Assembly: GCA_045649145.1 (NCBI GenBank)
Contig: JAZRPK010000036.1
Span: forward strand, 1 to 40,389
Reading direction: 5' to 3'
Length of the DNA stretch: 40,389 bases
DNA from: HGM11525 sp045649145
GTDB lineage: Bacteria; Bacillota; Clostridia; UBA1381
Of this stretch, positions 25,959-35,366 are shown one piece after another (the first letter of the stretch is position 1; the number at the start of each line of letters is the position of its first letter). The notes below the pieces were generated by a model. It had not been told where the DNA came from and did not search any database. It saw nothing but the letters and a program-made list of their open reading frames with translations. Position numbers and translations under genes: made by a program.

Positions 25959-26825
25959 ATGAAAGGTATTATATTAGCAGGGGGAAAAGGCACAAGGTTA
26001 TATCCTATGACGAAGGTTGTTTCAAAACAGCTTTTACCCATTTATGATAAACCAATGATATACTATCCCTTATCGGCACTGCTTTTGTCCGGAATACAAG
26101 AAGTTTTAGTAATTTCTACTCCGAGCGATATTTCGATGTACGAGGATCTGTTGGGCGACGGAAGCAGAATAGGAATAAATATTTCTTATAAAATTCAACC
26201 GGAACCAAAAGGACTTGCCGAGGCCTTTATTCTTGGCGAGGAGTTCATTGGTGACGACAGTGTTTGCTTAATTTTAGGGGACAATATATTCTATGGACAA
26301 GCTTTTTCAACCATCTTAAACAGAGCCATAGAGCAAACAAAAAACGGTGCTGTTATTTTCGGTTACCCGGTCAATAATCCCACTGCTTTTGGTGTGGTTG
26401 AATTTGATAAACAAGGGAATGCTGTTTCTCTTGAAGAAAAGCCTCAAAACCCGAAGTCGAACTATGCTGTTCCGGGACTGTATTTTTATGATAACAGCGT
26501 TGTTGCAATTGCAAAAAATATTAAGCCATCAGCAAGAGGCGAGCTTGAAATTACAGCAGTCAACAATGAATATCTAAATCAAAGGCGTCTTAAGGTCACG
26601 AAGATGGGCAGAGGAATGGCTTGGCTTGACACCGGCACTCCGGAAGGTATGCTAAAGGCAAGCGAATTTGTTCATACAGTTCAGGATATGCAGGGATTCT
26701 ATATTTCCTGCATAGAGGAAATTGCATGGAGGCGTGGATTTATAGACGATGTCCAATTAAAAAAGTTGGGAGAAGAATTAAAAACAACAGACTATGGAAA
26801 ATATCTTTTGTCTCTGGTGAGGTAA
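25959..26825 (+). CDS. rmlA: Glucose-1-phosphate thymidylyltransferase
   Basis: Makes dTDP-glucose from dTTP and glucose-1-phosphate. The 288-residue protein shows the activation motif ILAGGKGTRLYPMT (5-18), SKQLLPIYDKPMIYYPL, the uridylyl-site QPEPKGLAEAF, and GDNIFYG with the metal-binding Asp. Length and motifs are normal for short RmlA. The ribosome site sits in a run of eight G residues (25941-25948), 10 nt before the start. With rmlB and the aminotransferase it supplies an amino-deoxysugar, not rhamnose, because rmlC and rmlD are missing. Confidence 0.96.
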   Translation: MKGIILAGGKGTRLYPMTKVVSKQLLPIYDKPMIYYPLSALLLSGIQEVLVISTPSDISMYEDLLGDGSRIGINISYKIQPEPKGLAEAFILGEEFIGDDSVCLILGDNIFYGQAFSTILNRAIEQTKNGAVIFGYPVNNPTAFGVVEFDKQGNAVSLEEKPQNPKSNYAVPGLYFYDNSVVAIAKNIKPSARGELEITAVNNEYLNQRRLKVTKMGRGMAWLDTGTPEGMLKASEFVHTVQDMQGFYISCIEEIAWRRGFIDDVQLKKLGEELKTTDYGKYLLSLVR

Positions 26826-26827
26826 AT

Positions 26828-27210
26828 ATGAATAATAGTTTTACTGCTGAAAAAACAAGTATAGTAAAAGGCGCGGCAGTATTGATGCTTCTTTTTCATC
26901 ATCTTTTTTATGGGAATAATAATTCTTTTGTATATATTGTTCCCTATATTATTAAAACTGCTACATACACACCCAATTGAACTATCGCTTATATCATTTT
27001 TAATTGCTATAATAACTTTCTTTGCCTCAAGCAGACTTAACCATACTGTATTTTAAGAATATATTTTATTCATTAAAATATCCGTTTTTAATATATACAG
27101 CTATTTTAATAACCTGTCTAATAATTGCAATAGCACTTGAGAAACTGAAAAAAATGATAAAATACAATGCGCTTGAAGCAAAGATACAACAATTTATAAG
27201 TGGGAGATAA
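26828..27210 (+). pseudogene. Degraded acyltransferase-3 family gene
   Basis: The beginning (MNNSFTAEKTSIVKGAAVLMLLFHHLF) is the characteristic N-terminus and first helix of OafA/YrhL-like membrane O-acyltransferases, with the conserved HH. After about 40 codons the frame breaks. A second frame then encodes LLHTHPIELSLISFLIAIITFF, and after another shift a third encodes KNIFYSLKYPFLIYTAILIT and a basic tail ending at 27210. These pieces fit the last membrane helices of the same family. Roughly 200-250 central codons are missing. The remnant stays between rmlA and rmlB without breaking the operon. Confidence 0.78.
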
Positions 27211-27213
27211 GAA

Positions 27214-28233
27214 ATGAAAATTGTAGTAACAGGCGGAGCAGGCTTTATAGGCAGTAACTTTATATTTTATATGTTAGAAAAATATCCTGACTATGAAATT
27301 ATCTGTCTTGACAAGCTTACCTATGCAGGAAATCTTGAGACGCTAAAGAGTATTATGGAAAACAAAAATTTTGCTTTCTATAGGGGAGATATTGCCGACA
27401 AAGATTTTGTTGATGCTTTGTTTGAAAACGAGCATCCTGATATGGTAGTAAATTTTGCGGCCGAAAGTCATGTTGACCGCTCTATTGAAGACCCTGGAAT
27501 TTTTCTTAAAACAAATATATTAGGAACTCAAGTTTTGATGGATGCTTGTCGAAAATACGGTATTAAACGATATCACCAAGTGTCAACAGACGAGGTTTAC
27601 GGAGATTTGCCTCTTGATAGACCTGACCTTTTGTTTACGGAAGAAACACCTATTCATACATCGAGTCCTTACAGTTCGTCCAAGGCAGGAGCAGACCTTT
27701 TGGTTCTTTCTTACTTTAGAACTTATGAACTGCCTGTTTCAATTTCGAGATGCTCTAACAACTATGGACCATACCACTTCCCTGAAAAGCTTATACCGCT
27801 TATGATTGCAAATGCACTGGCAGATAAACCCCTTCCTGTATACGGGGAGGGACTAAATGTACGAGATTGGCTTTATGTTGAAGACCACTGCCGTGCTATT
27901 GACCTTATTATTCACAAGGGCAGAATCGGTGAAGTCTATAATATTGGCGGTCATAATGAAAAGGCTAACATTGATATCGTAAAAATTATTCTGGACACTC
28001 TTGGCAAGCCACATTCATTGATTACATATGTGACCGACAGAAAGGGGCACGATTTGCGTTATGCAATTGACCCCACAAAAATTCATAATGAGCTAGGCTG
28101 GCTTCCTGAAACTAAGTTTGATGACGGAATTATTAAAACAATTGACTGGTATCTGGGGAACAAACCTTGGTGGGAGAATATAATAAACGGTGAATATCAA
28201 AATTATTATAAAAAAATGTATGAGGGTAGGTAA
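27214..28233 (+). CDS. rmlB: dTDP-glucose 4,6-dehydratase
   Basis: Converts dTDP-glucose to dTDP-4-keto-6-deoxyglucose. This 339-residue extended SDR has the NAD motif TGGAGFIGSNF (6-16), AAESHVDRS near 82-90, the catalytic STDEVYG (T125, D126, E127) and Y153/K157 in SPYSSSKAGAD. RCSNNYGPYHFPEKLIPL is also diagnostic. It starts 3 nt after the acyltransferase remnant with GGGAG upstream. Its product is the substrate of the WecE-like enzyme in this operon. Confidence 0.97.
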   Translation: MKIVVTGGAGFIGSNFIFYMLEKYPDYEIICLDKLTYAGNLETLKSIMENKNFAFYRGDIADKDFVDALFENEHPDMVVNFAAESHVDRSIEDPGIFLKTNILGTQVLMDACRKYGIKRYHQVSTDEVYGDLPLDRPDLLFTEETPIHTSSPYSSSKAGADLLVLSYFRTYELPVSISRCSNNYGPYHFPEKLIPLMIANALADKPLPVYGEGLNVRDWLYVEDHCRAIDLIIHKGRIGEVYNIGGHNEKANIDIVKIILDTLGKPHSLITYVTDRKGHDLRYAIDPTKIHNELGWLPETKFDDGIIKTIDWYLGNKPWWENIINGEYQNYYKKMYEGR

Positions 28234-28234
28234 C

Positions 28235-29953
28235 ATGAGAAAAAGCATTATAGCCCAAATATCAGCCCAAACTGATAAAATAAATACATTTATCACAAGG
28301 CACAGCATTTTAACCGCATGCGTTTTCTCCCTGATTGTTTCAAGTATATGTTTATTGCATTCAGCATATCTTGACCTGGATAACCATATGATTTCTCAAA
28401 TAATGAATCAGGGTTTTGGGACTGAAAATTACTGTATATTCGTTAATTACTTTTTTTGTGTTTTGGTGAAGGCGATTAATTGGCTTATTCCTACAGCAGA
28501 CGGATATATTTTGATTTGCCACAGCTTATTATACATTGCTGATGCATGGATTGCATATATAATTTTTAGTCACAACGAAAATATTTGGTCGAGAATAATT
28601 CTATTGATGGCGGTAATAATCACTCTTACCGGATTTAAGACTATTGATATATCAAATTTGAATTTTACAATTCAGGCCGCCGGGCTGTTCTCGGTAGGGG
28701 CGATCAGTGTTTTTGCAGGAATACACTCAAAAAAAACAACCCCTTACCTTATTATGGCAGCATTATTCTTTTCTTTTGGCGCTATGTTAAGAATGGCTGC
28801 ATGCTTGCTGATGCTGCCGTTTATTTGTTTACATATACTTACTGACTTTATTTGTTCTAATGACAAAGCTGCATTTGTGCGAAAGGCATTAGTTTTAGTT
28901 GTTGTTCCAATGATTTTTGTGGCCGCCATATACGGAACAAACACAGCAGTAAAGAAAAGCGAAAAATATGCCCCATCATTTGCATACAATTCCGCTCGCA
29001 GCAATTTTGTTGATTTCCCAACGAAAAATTGGGAGGATGTTAAAGATGAATTACCTGGCATGTCGGAAAATGATTATCTTAGTCTTAAAAGATATTTATT
29101 ATGTGATACAGAAAGAATAGATACTGAATACCTGAAAAAATTTGCCGACATTAGTATAAATAAAAGCAAATTATCGATATCTCAACTCAAAGAAAGCTTT
29201 ATTGAGTCAATAAAAGTCTTTTTGCAGATTCGAAAATACAATATTCCTTTCATTTTGTTGTTTACTGTTTTCTTGCTTTTTTGCAATATCAGCTTGTGGA
29301 GAAAATTGGAAATTATATGTGCTGCTTTAGGTGTCCTTATCATTTCTATGTGGTTATCCTATAATGGCAGAATATATGTAAGGGTGTGCGCACCAATGAT
29401 TATTATGTATGTAATAATATTGTCCTCAGTATTATTACATAATTCGATAAAGTTCCATTCTAAAATATGGAGGTTTTATTATGTATCCTTATCTGTTGTT
29501 TCTGTAATTCTTGCTGGAGTATTGTTCGGAACTTCGATTATAACCTCAAATGGTTTCTCGACCGCTTTATTGGCAAAAACCGGAGCTGACGAAAGTAAAT
29601 TTGAACAGTATTGGCAAGGCGATAATCTGTATATTTGGGATACATTTACTATGAATAATGTAATCTTTGGCCATTATGCAAAACAAGGAAAGTTAGCTAC
29701 GGAAAAATGCCTAAAACACAATATTGCTCACGGAGAATACATATACGGACAAGCCTTTACCGATGAATACTTTGACAGCATTGGAACAAACAACCCTGTG
29801 AGAGCTTTGCTTAACAGAGAAAATACATACTATGTTACTCCTGACATCACATATATGGAGACGTATATTCGCGAGCATGTTAATCCTGTTGCTCGTGCAA
29901 TTGAAATCGGAGAGATTGACGATGTTGCTGTTTGGAAATTTGTTACAGAATAA
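28235..29953 (+). CDS. Polytopic membrane protein, possibly a GT-C type glycosyltransferase
   Basis: I do not recognise a specific family for this 572-residue protein. It has roughly ten hydrophobic helices. The first outside loop carries the acidic motif AYLDLDNHM (about residues 45-53), reminiscent of the catalytic loop of GT-C enzymes. The last 110 residues are soluble. ATG 28235 follows GAGGG with about 8 nt spacing and lies one base after the rmlB stop; an in-frame ATG at 28190 is inside rmlB. In context it could transfer a sugar from undecaprenyl phosphate to the polymer, working with the ArnC-like enzyme and the flippase. A polymerase role is another possibility. Confidence 0.72.
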   Translation: MRKSIIAQISAQTDKINTFITRHSILTACVFSLIVSSICLLHSAYLDLDNHMISQIMNQGFGTENYCIFVNYFFCVLVKAINWLIPTADGYILICHSLLYIADAWIAYIIFSHNENIWSRIILLMAVIITLTGFKTIDISNLNFTIQAAGLFSVGAISVFAGIHSKKTTPYLIMAALFFSFGAMLRMAACLLMLPFICLHILTDFICSNDKAAFVRKALVLVVVPMIFVAAIYGTNTAVKKSEKYAPSFAYNSARSNFVDFPTKNWEDVKDELPGMSENDYLSLKRYLLCDTERIDTEYLKKFADISINKSKLSISQLKESFIESIKVFLQIRKYNIPFILLFTVFLLFCNISLWRKLEIICAALGVLIISMWLSYNGRIYVRVCAPMIIMYVIILSSVLLHNSIKFHSKIWRFYYVSLSVVSVILAGVLFGTSIITSNGFSTALLAKTGADESKFEQYWQGDNLYIWDTFTMNNVIFGHYAKQGKLATEKCLKHNIAHGEYIYGQAFTDEYFDSIGTNNPVRALLNRENTYYVTPDITYMETYIREHVNPVARAIEIGEIDDVAVWKFVTE

Positions 29954-29980
29954 AATTATACCTGAAACGAGGAATGATTC

Positions 29981-30856
29981 ATGAAGCATGCCATCTTAAT
30001 CACTGCACACACAAACTTTAATATTTTACAGCTTATGTTAAATTGTATGGATAGTGAGTTGTTTGATTTTTATATTCTTATTGATAAAAAGGTAAAGGAA
30101 AAGAATAATGATATAATAAAATCATTTCCTAAAAAAAGTGAAGTGTTCTTTCTGCCAAGAATAGAAATTAACTGGGGTGGATACAGTCAAATAAAAGCAA
30201 TGATAAAGTTGATGGAAGAAAGTTCGTCAAATCATTATGACTATTACCACTTTATGCAAGGAAGTGATTTTCCTATAAAAAATATAAATGAAATAGCTTC
30301 CTTTTTTAATAATAATAAAGGATTAGAGTTCATTGAGTTCAAACAGATGACTAACGAACCATCAAGATCTAAGTTTTATCATTTATTTGTTGACAATAAA
30401 TATTATCGAAAAAGCAAAAAATTACAATATTTGGATAACTTTTTCGCAATATTGCAAAGAAAAGCGAAAATCGCCAGAAATACTAATATCGCGTTTCGTT
30501 TTGGAGGAACTAATTCATCATTAACTCATAATTGTGTAGAATATATTTTATCACAAAAACGAAAAATTAAAAAAATTTTTAAGTATTCCAAATGTGCTGA
30601 TGAACTGTTTATCCAGACAATTATTTACAACTCGCCATTCATACAGAATGTATACAAAATGATTGATGGCTGCAGTAACAGCACAAGATTAATTGATTGG
30701 GAACGAGGAAATGGTAACTCTCCTCATACTTTTACAAGCGATGACTATGAGATGCTTATATCAGCAGATGAGAGGTTGTGTTTTGCAAGAAAATTTGATG
30801 AAAATGTTGATATGACTGTCATTTATAAATTATATGAATACTTGAATAAAAAGTAA
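29981..30856 (+). CDS. GT14-like (core-2/I-branching type) glycosyltransferase
   Basis: A 291-residue cytoplasmic protein with the bacterial GT14 pattern: AILITAHTNFNILQLML at the N-terminus, FYILIDKKVK near 30-40, INWGGYSQIKAMIKLM near 62-78, and YYHFMQGSDFPIKNI near 88-102. Family members transfer N-acetylglucosamine or xylose to glycans. The region is AT-rich even by the standards of its neighbours. GAGGAA precedes the ATG. Confidence 0.85.
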   Translation: MKHAILITAHTNFNILQLMLNCMDSELFDFYILIDKKVKEKNNDIIKSFPKKSEVFFLPRIEINWGGYSQIKAMIKLMEESSSNHYDYYHFMQGSDFPIKNINEIASFFNNNKGLEFIEFKQMTNEPSRSKFYHLFVDNKYYRKSKKLQYLDNFFAILQRKAKIARNTNIAFRFGGTNSSLTHNCVEYILSQKRKIKKIFKYSKCADELFIQTIIYNSPFIQNVYKMIDGCSNSTRLIDWERGNGNSPHTFTSDDYEMLISADERLCFARKFDENVDMTVIYKLYEYLNKK

Positions 30857-30879
30857 TATAACGGAAGGCTGCTGACAAA

Positions 30880-32127
30880 ATGGATATAAAGGGAAAAAGA
30901 CTGCTCCTTTTGGGAGGGACAAACAGTGCCGAAGAAATTAAGGCTTTTGCAGAGAAAAACGGTGTTATTCTTTTAGCAACAGGACCTTACAAGAATACTC
31001 TTTTGAAACGTATTTCCGACGAGGAATACGATGTTGATGCAATGGATACCAAGGCATTAACTAAGCTACTTACTGATGCGTCTGTTGACGGAGTATTTGT
31101 GGGCTGTAACGAGGATGTTGTTCCCCATGCTATAGCTGCTGCCGAAGCTGCTAAGCTGCCATGTTACTGCACTCATGAACAATGGGACCTATGCGCGAAC
31201 AAATCAAAATTCAAGGCAATGTGCAGAAAATACGGAGTTCCTGTAACAGATGAATATAGTTATGACAACATAAAACACATAGAATTCCCTGTTATTGCAA
31301 AGCCGGCTGACAGTTGTGGCAGTCAGGGTTTTTCTGTTTGCTATAACGAGGACGAATTAGTCGAGGCATATAAAAAAGCCCTTCCCTTTTCCAGAACCGG
31401 AAATGTCTTAATTGAAAAATATATGCCCTATGAAGCAGTCATTATTCACTACACCTTAATAAATGGTGAGATTATCTTTTCTGGTATGTCCGAAAAGCGT
31501 TCTATGAAACTCAAAGACTACGGCTCATCGGTTATGGCTCTTCAGGTATTTCCTTCTGCTTTTACCGAGAAATATCTGAAGGACTTAAATGACAAAGTTG
31601 TTAATATGTTCAAATCTGAAGGTCTTCACGATGGCCCTATATGGATAGAAGCCTTCAACAATGGTGGCGAATTTACATTTAATGAAATGGGTTATCGTTT
31701 TGGCGGTTCAATGACCTACTATCCTATAAGATATTTTCACCGTTTTGACCAGCTTGAAATGATGCTTAGGTATTCACTGGAGGGCGAAACTAAAGAATAT
31801 AGCTGGCAATTTTTAGATAATAAACCTAAGGGTAAAAAGTACAGCATACTCCCTCTTCACCTAAACCCCGGAAAAATTGAAAAAATTTCGGGAGTTGAGA
31901 CCATTAAAAACTTTGAAAATCTGTACACCTATGTCCCCATTCATTTTGAAGGCGACATAATCAAAAAAACAGGAACTGTCAGTCAGGTATTTTGTTATCT
32001 TCATATTTTGTTTGATGAAATGGCTGATTTGAAAACTACTATTAAGAAAATTGTAAATACTCTCAGCGCAACAGATGAAAAAGGGGATGAAATGATTTTT
32101 TGCCTATATGATATAGATTCTTTATAA
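30880..32127 (+). CDS. ATP-grasp ligase, carboxylate-amine type
   Basis: A 415-residue ATP-grasp protein. The N-terminal Rossmann-like part reads KGKRLLLLGGTNSAEEIKAF. The ATP-binding lobes carry FPVIAKPADSCGSQGFSV (about 130-147) and VLIEKYMP. The metal site is seen in IWIEAFNNGGEFTFNEMGYR near 252-271. Such enzymes form amide bonds through acyl phosphates, often with amino acids. Its neighbours (amino-sugar enzymes and an OCD-family enzyme 15 nt downstream) suggest that it acylates the 4-amino group of the sugar, but this is inference. Confidence 0.82.
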   Translation: MDIKGKRLLLLGGTNSAEEIKAFAEKNGVILLATGPYKNTLLKRISDEEYDVDAMDTKALTKLLTDASVDGVFVGCNEDVVPHAIAAAEAAKLPCYCTHEQWDLCANKSKFKAMCRKYGVPVTDEYSYDNIKHIEFPVIAKPADSCGSQGFSVCYNEDELVEAYKKALPFSRTGNVLIEKYMPYEAVIIHYTLINGEIIFSGMSEKRSMKLKDYGSSVMALQVFPSAFTEKYLKDLNDKVVNMFKSEGLHDGPIWIEAFNNGGEFTFNEMGYRFGGSMTYYPIRYFHRFDQLEMMLRYSLEGETKEYSWQFLDNKPKGKKYSILPLHLNPGKIEKISGVETIKNFENLYTYVPIHFEGDIIKKTGTVSQVFCYLHILFDEMADLKTTIKKIVNTLSATDEKGDEMIFCLYDIDSL

Positions 32128-32142
32128 TTATGAGGTTTATAT

Positions 32143-33201
32143 ATGAACAAGATACTATTCTTATCACAAGAGGATTTATTGTCGTCAGGTTGCTTTAATG
32201 TACAAAAAGCCTTGAATGTCACGCGAGACGTCATAATACAATATGCTGAAGGCAAGGTTCTGTATCCGGATAAGTCATGTCAGATATTTGACCGAGAAAC
32301 TCAAAACAGAATAAACTGCTTGCCTGCCACTCTGTTGGAGGAAAAAATATGTGGTGCAAAGTGGATTTCTGTTTTTCCGCACAATCCAAAACTGTATGGT
32401 CTTCCGAACATCTCTGCAATCACAATATTATCTGAAATCGAGACAGGCTTACCCGTCGCAGTATTAGAGGCAGGGCTGTGTTCTGCTATAAGAACCGCAA
32501 CTGTCGGAGCCCTTGCCGCTGCACACCTTGCTCGTAAAGATTCAGAAGTTATTGGATTTATTGGTGCCGGGGAAGAAGCAAAAATGCATTTTATAACACT
32601 GAAGAATGTTTTGAAAAATCTGAAAATATGCAAGGTTGCCTCCAGAACTCACGAAAGTGAGCTTAAATTCATAAAGTCACTGGCGAATTTATTTCCGGAC
32701 GTTGAATTTATTGCTTGTAAATCCGATTATGAGCTGTCCGCATCGGGCAGCGATGTAATTGTTACCGCAATCAGCGGTCAGGAAGGAATTCTGCAAGCTG
32801 ATTGGATAAAAAGAGGTGCATTCTATTGCCATGTTGGAGGCTGGGAGGATGATTTCAAAGTTCCGTTGATGGCAGATAAGATTGTATGTGACAATTGGGA
32901 TATGGTAAAACATCGTTCGCAAACAATAAGCCGCCTTTATCAAATGAACAAGCTTTCCGATGATGATATATACGCAGATTTGGATCAGATTATACTTGGA
33001 AGGAAAGCAGGCAGAGAATCTGACGATGAATTTATATATTTTAATTCGGTAGGACTTTCCTTTGTTGATATTGCGCTTGCATACTATATGTATAACACTG
33101 CCAAGAGTCAAGGCAAAGGCCGTGAAATAGTAATGAGAAACAACTCTATTTTTGAATATGAGTTAAAATACGATAAAGAAAAAAATACATTTAATATATG
33201 A
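32143..33201 (+). CDS. Ornithine cyclodeaminase/mu-crystallin family enzyme
   Basis: A 352-residue NAD(P)-dependent protein of the OCD/mu-crystallin family. The N-terminal half includes the substrate segment CGAKWISVFPHNP near 68 and LPVAVLEAGLCSAIRTATVGALAA near 104. VIGFIGAGEEAKMHF is the Rossmann nucleotide-binding loop. VGGWEDDFKVPLMADKIVCDN follows, as in SbnB-type members. Relatives deaminate or reductively aminate amino acids, or build N-(carboxyalkyl) amino acids. Between two sugar-polymer genes and directly after an ATP-grasp ligase, it may make the unusual amino acid that the ligase uses. The substrate is unknown. Confidence 0.85.
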   Translation: MNKILFLSQEDLLSSGCFNVQKALNVTRDVIIQYAEGKVLYPDKSCQIFDRETQNRINCLPATLLEEKICGAKWISVFPHNPKLYGLPNISAITILSEIETGLPVAVLEAGLCSAIRTATVGALAAAHLARKDSEVIGFIGAGEEAKMHFITLKNVLKNLKICKVASRTHESELKFIKSLANLFPDVEFIACKSDYELSASGSDVIVTAISGQEGILQADWIKRGAFYCHVGGWEDDFKVPLMADKIVCDNWDMVKHRSQTISRLYQMNKLSDDDIYADLDQIILGRKAGRESDDEFIYFNSVGLSFVDIALAYYMYNTAKSQGKGREIVMRNNSIFEYELKYDKEKNTFNI

Positions 33202-33210
33202 GGTTATACT

Positions 33211-34158
33211 ATGTGTACAAAACTTATATCAATAATAATTCCTTGTTACCGTTCGGAAAAAACATTGCCAAAAGTTATCGATGAAATAAAGGCTGAATTT
33301 TCAAAACAGGATAAATACGATTATCAGATTATTTTATCCAATGACGGCTCTCCTGATAACACCTTTGAAACAATTAAGAAAATCTGTGCAACTGACAATA
33401 GGATAATCGGCATAAACCTATCCAGAAACTTTGGACAGGCATCCGCAAAAATGTCTGCTCTTAACTATGCTGATGGAGATATAACAATCTTTATGGATGA
33501 TGACGGACAGCATCCTGCCAGCGGAATTTTTCCTATTACAGAAAAAATAGAAGAGGGATTTGACCTTGTTTATGCTCATTTTCCTCACAAAAAGCATAAC
33601 GTGTTTAAGCGGTTTACAAGTAGGCTTGCAGGAAGTATAGGCGTTGCTATAGGCTCAAGCGTAAAAGGAATACATAAATCATCATTTATTGGCTGGAGCA
33701 GATTTGCATTGGAAGCTCTCCGCGATTACCACAGCCCATTCCCTGCCAGCGGAAGCTATCTTTTGAATCTTACAACAAAGGTTGCCAATGTGGAAATCGA
33801 GCACAGAGACAGGCTTGCGGGGAAATCTAATTATACCTTAAAAAAAATGATTATCCTGTGGCTGAACTTTTTTACAAGTTTCTCTGTTGTGCCACTTAGA
33901 TTTGCATCTTTTTCAGGAGCAATTTGTGCTATCATTGGATTTTTATTTGGAATATTTACCATAATACGAAAACTAATCCTTCCACAAATCTCTGCTGGAT
34001 ATACCTCTACTATTTCTGTAATTATGTTTGTTGGCGGGATTATTATGATGATGCTCGGTCTTATCGGTGAATATATTGGAAGAATTTATATGACCGTGAG
34101 TGATTTGCCGCAGTATAAAATCAGAGAGGTTATAAACGGCGAGAAAAGCGGAGAGTGA
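33211..34158 (+). CDS. ArnC/GtrB-like polyprenyl-phosphate glycosyltransferase
   Basis: A 315-residue GT2 enzyme: LISIIIPCYRSEKTL at the start, LSNDGSPDNTF near 42-52, LSRNFGQASAKMSAL, and the metal-binding FMDDDGQHP (D96-D98). Two C-terminal transmembrane helices (about 230-255 and 265-290) are followed by a basic tail, as in ArnC, GtrB and DPM1-type enzymes that load sugars on undecaprenyl phosphate. It may load the amino-sugar made by RmlA, RmlB and the WecE-like enzyme. It begins 9 nt after the OCD-family gene and abuts the flippase gene. Confidence 0.88.
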   Translation: MCTKLISIIIPCYRSEKTLPKVIDEIKAEFSKQDKYDYQIILSNDGSPDNTFETIKKICATDNRIIGINLSRNFGQASAKMSALNYADGDITIFMDDDGQHPASGIFPITEKIEEGFDLVYAHFPHKKHNVFKRFTSRLAGSIGVAIGSSVKGIHKSSFIGWSRFALEALRDYHSPFPASGSYLLNLTTKVANVEIEHRDRLAGKSNYTLKKMIILWLNFFTSFSVVPLRFASFSGAICAIIGFLFGIFTIIRKLILPQISAGYTSTISVIMFVGGIIMMMLGLIGEYIGRIYMTVSDLPQYKIREVINGEKSGE

Positions 34159-35364
34159 GTGACGATGAACGGTTTCTTAAATAAAAATAAGAAATATATA
34201 TCTGACTACATTTATAGCATGGGATCAATGATGATTCTTCAAATTGTTCTGCAACTTATAATTTATCCGTTGATAAACTACTGGCACGGAGAAGAAACGC
34301 TCGGCAATGTAGTTTATTATATGAGTATTATCTATATTATTGCTCAGACTGTGGGATATTCGTTGTCGCAGACAAGGCTTGTTGTAAGAAAAGAGTATGA
34401 AACAACCAACGGAGATTATAATCTTATTTCTGCTGTTTTAGTTTTGATTTCAACACTTATTGGTGCAGTAATTGTGTCCGGTCGTCTTTGTGCAGCTGAC
34501 CTTATTGGTTACGCAATGGTTCTTGCGATAACAACATACCGGTTTTACTGTACTGTTGAGTATCGCCTTAAATTGAATTTCAAAATATGTTTGATATTCT
34601 TTTTGACCATATCAGCAGGATATCTCATAGGCACTGTACTATACTTTTTTACGGGATTATGGTATTTGATTTTTATAACCGGAGAGCTTGCTGGAGTTTT
34701 TTATATAGTTATAAGAGGTAGCATATTTAGACCTGAAAAATGCTCAGACAATGTAAAGAGACTGTCCGTTGCGGTTGTGACGTTATGTGCGTCCTCGGTA
34801 ATTACTTATACAATTGAAAATTTAGATAGAATTATCTTGCTGAATTTTATAGGCGCAAAGGCGGTTTCGGTTTATTATGCAGTTTCACTTATAGGTAAAA
34901 CGCTTCTTATGTTTGTGGCACCGATAAATACTATTACCTTAAGCTATGTATCAGCAAATAACAGAACACAAACACGAAAGGAATTCTTGGCCGCCTGTAA
35001 AATTTATATGGTTATAGGAATCGGATTTTATCTGATGTGTCTAATTGGCACTCCCATATTCACAAGAGTTTTTTATCCGAATATTTATCCGGAAATACAG
35101 GGACTGAACATAATAGTAAATGCGGCACAGATTATAGGACTTGTTTCATCATTACCGATGGTGCTTATACTTAATTCGCTTGGTTCAAGATATCATCTTG
35201 GCATTCATTTGATATATGCGGCTATTTATTTGCCTCTTGCTATCCTTTTAACAAATATTTTCGGAATAGTTGGCTATGCGTGGGCGGCGCTAATATCAAA
35301 CACTGTAAAACTGGTCATTGTTATTCTGGCAGGAATTATGAAAATGCGAAAAACGGAGTGTTAA
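34159..35364 (+). CDS. Wzx-like polysaccharide flippase
   Basis: A 401-residue membrane protein with about twelve hydrophobic segments, of the MOP-superfamily (polysaccharide export/oligosaccharide flippase) type. The first helix (SDYIYSMGSMMILQIVLQLI) and the middle VITYTIENLDRIILLNFIGAKAVSVYYAVS are typical. It probably turns a lipid-linked glycan across the membrane. GTG 34159 follows directly after the previous stop with GGAG 5 nt upstream; ATG 34165, two codons later, is equally plausible. Confidence 0.82.
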   Translation: MTMNGFLNKNKKYISDYIYSMGSMMILQIVLQLIIYPLINYWHGEETLGNVVYYMSIIYIIAQTVGYSLSQTRLVVRKEYETTNGDYNLISAVLVLISTLIGAVIVSGRLCAADLIGYAMVLAITTYRFYCTVEYRLKLNFKICLIFFLTISAGYLIGTVLYFFTGLWYLIFITGELAGVFYIVIRGSIFRPEKCSDNVKRLSVAVVTLCASSVITYTIENLDRIILLNFIGAKAVSVYYAVSLIGKTLLMFVAPINTITLSYVSANNRTQTRKEFLAACKIYMVIGIGFYLMCLIGTPIFTRVFYPNIYPEIQGLNIIVNAAQIIGLVSSLPMVLILNSLGSRYHLGIHLIYAAIYLPLAILLTNIFGIVGYAWAALISNTVKLVIVILAGIMKMRKTEC

Positions 35365-35366
35365 TT

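Noticed and set aside
26726..26980. A separate gene overlapping the end of rmlA
   Set aside because: The first 34 codons are out of frame within rmlA; only the part from 26828 has acyltransferase character, and it is broken.
24809..28233. A dTDP-rhamnose pathway
   Set aside because: rmlA and rmlB are present but rmlC and rmlD are not, and a WecE-like aminotransferase takes their place.
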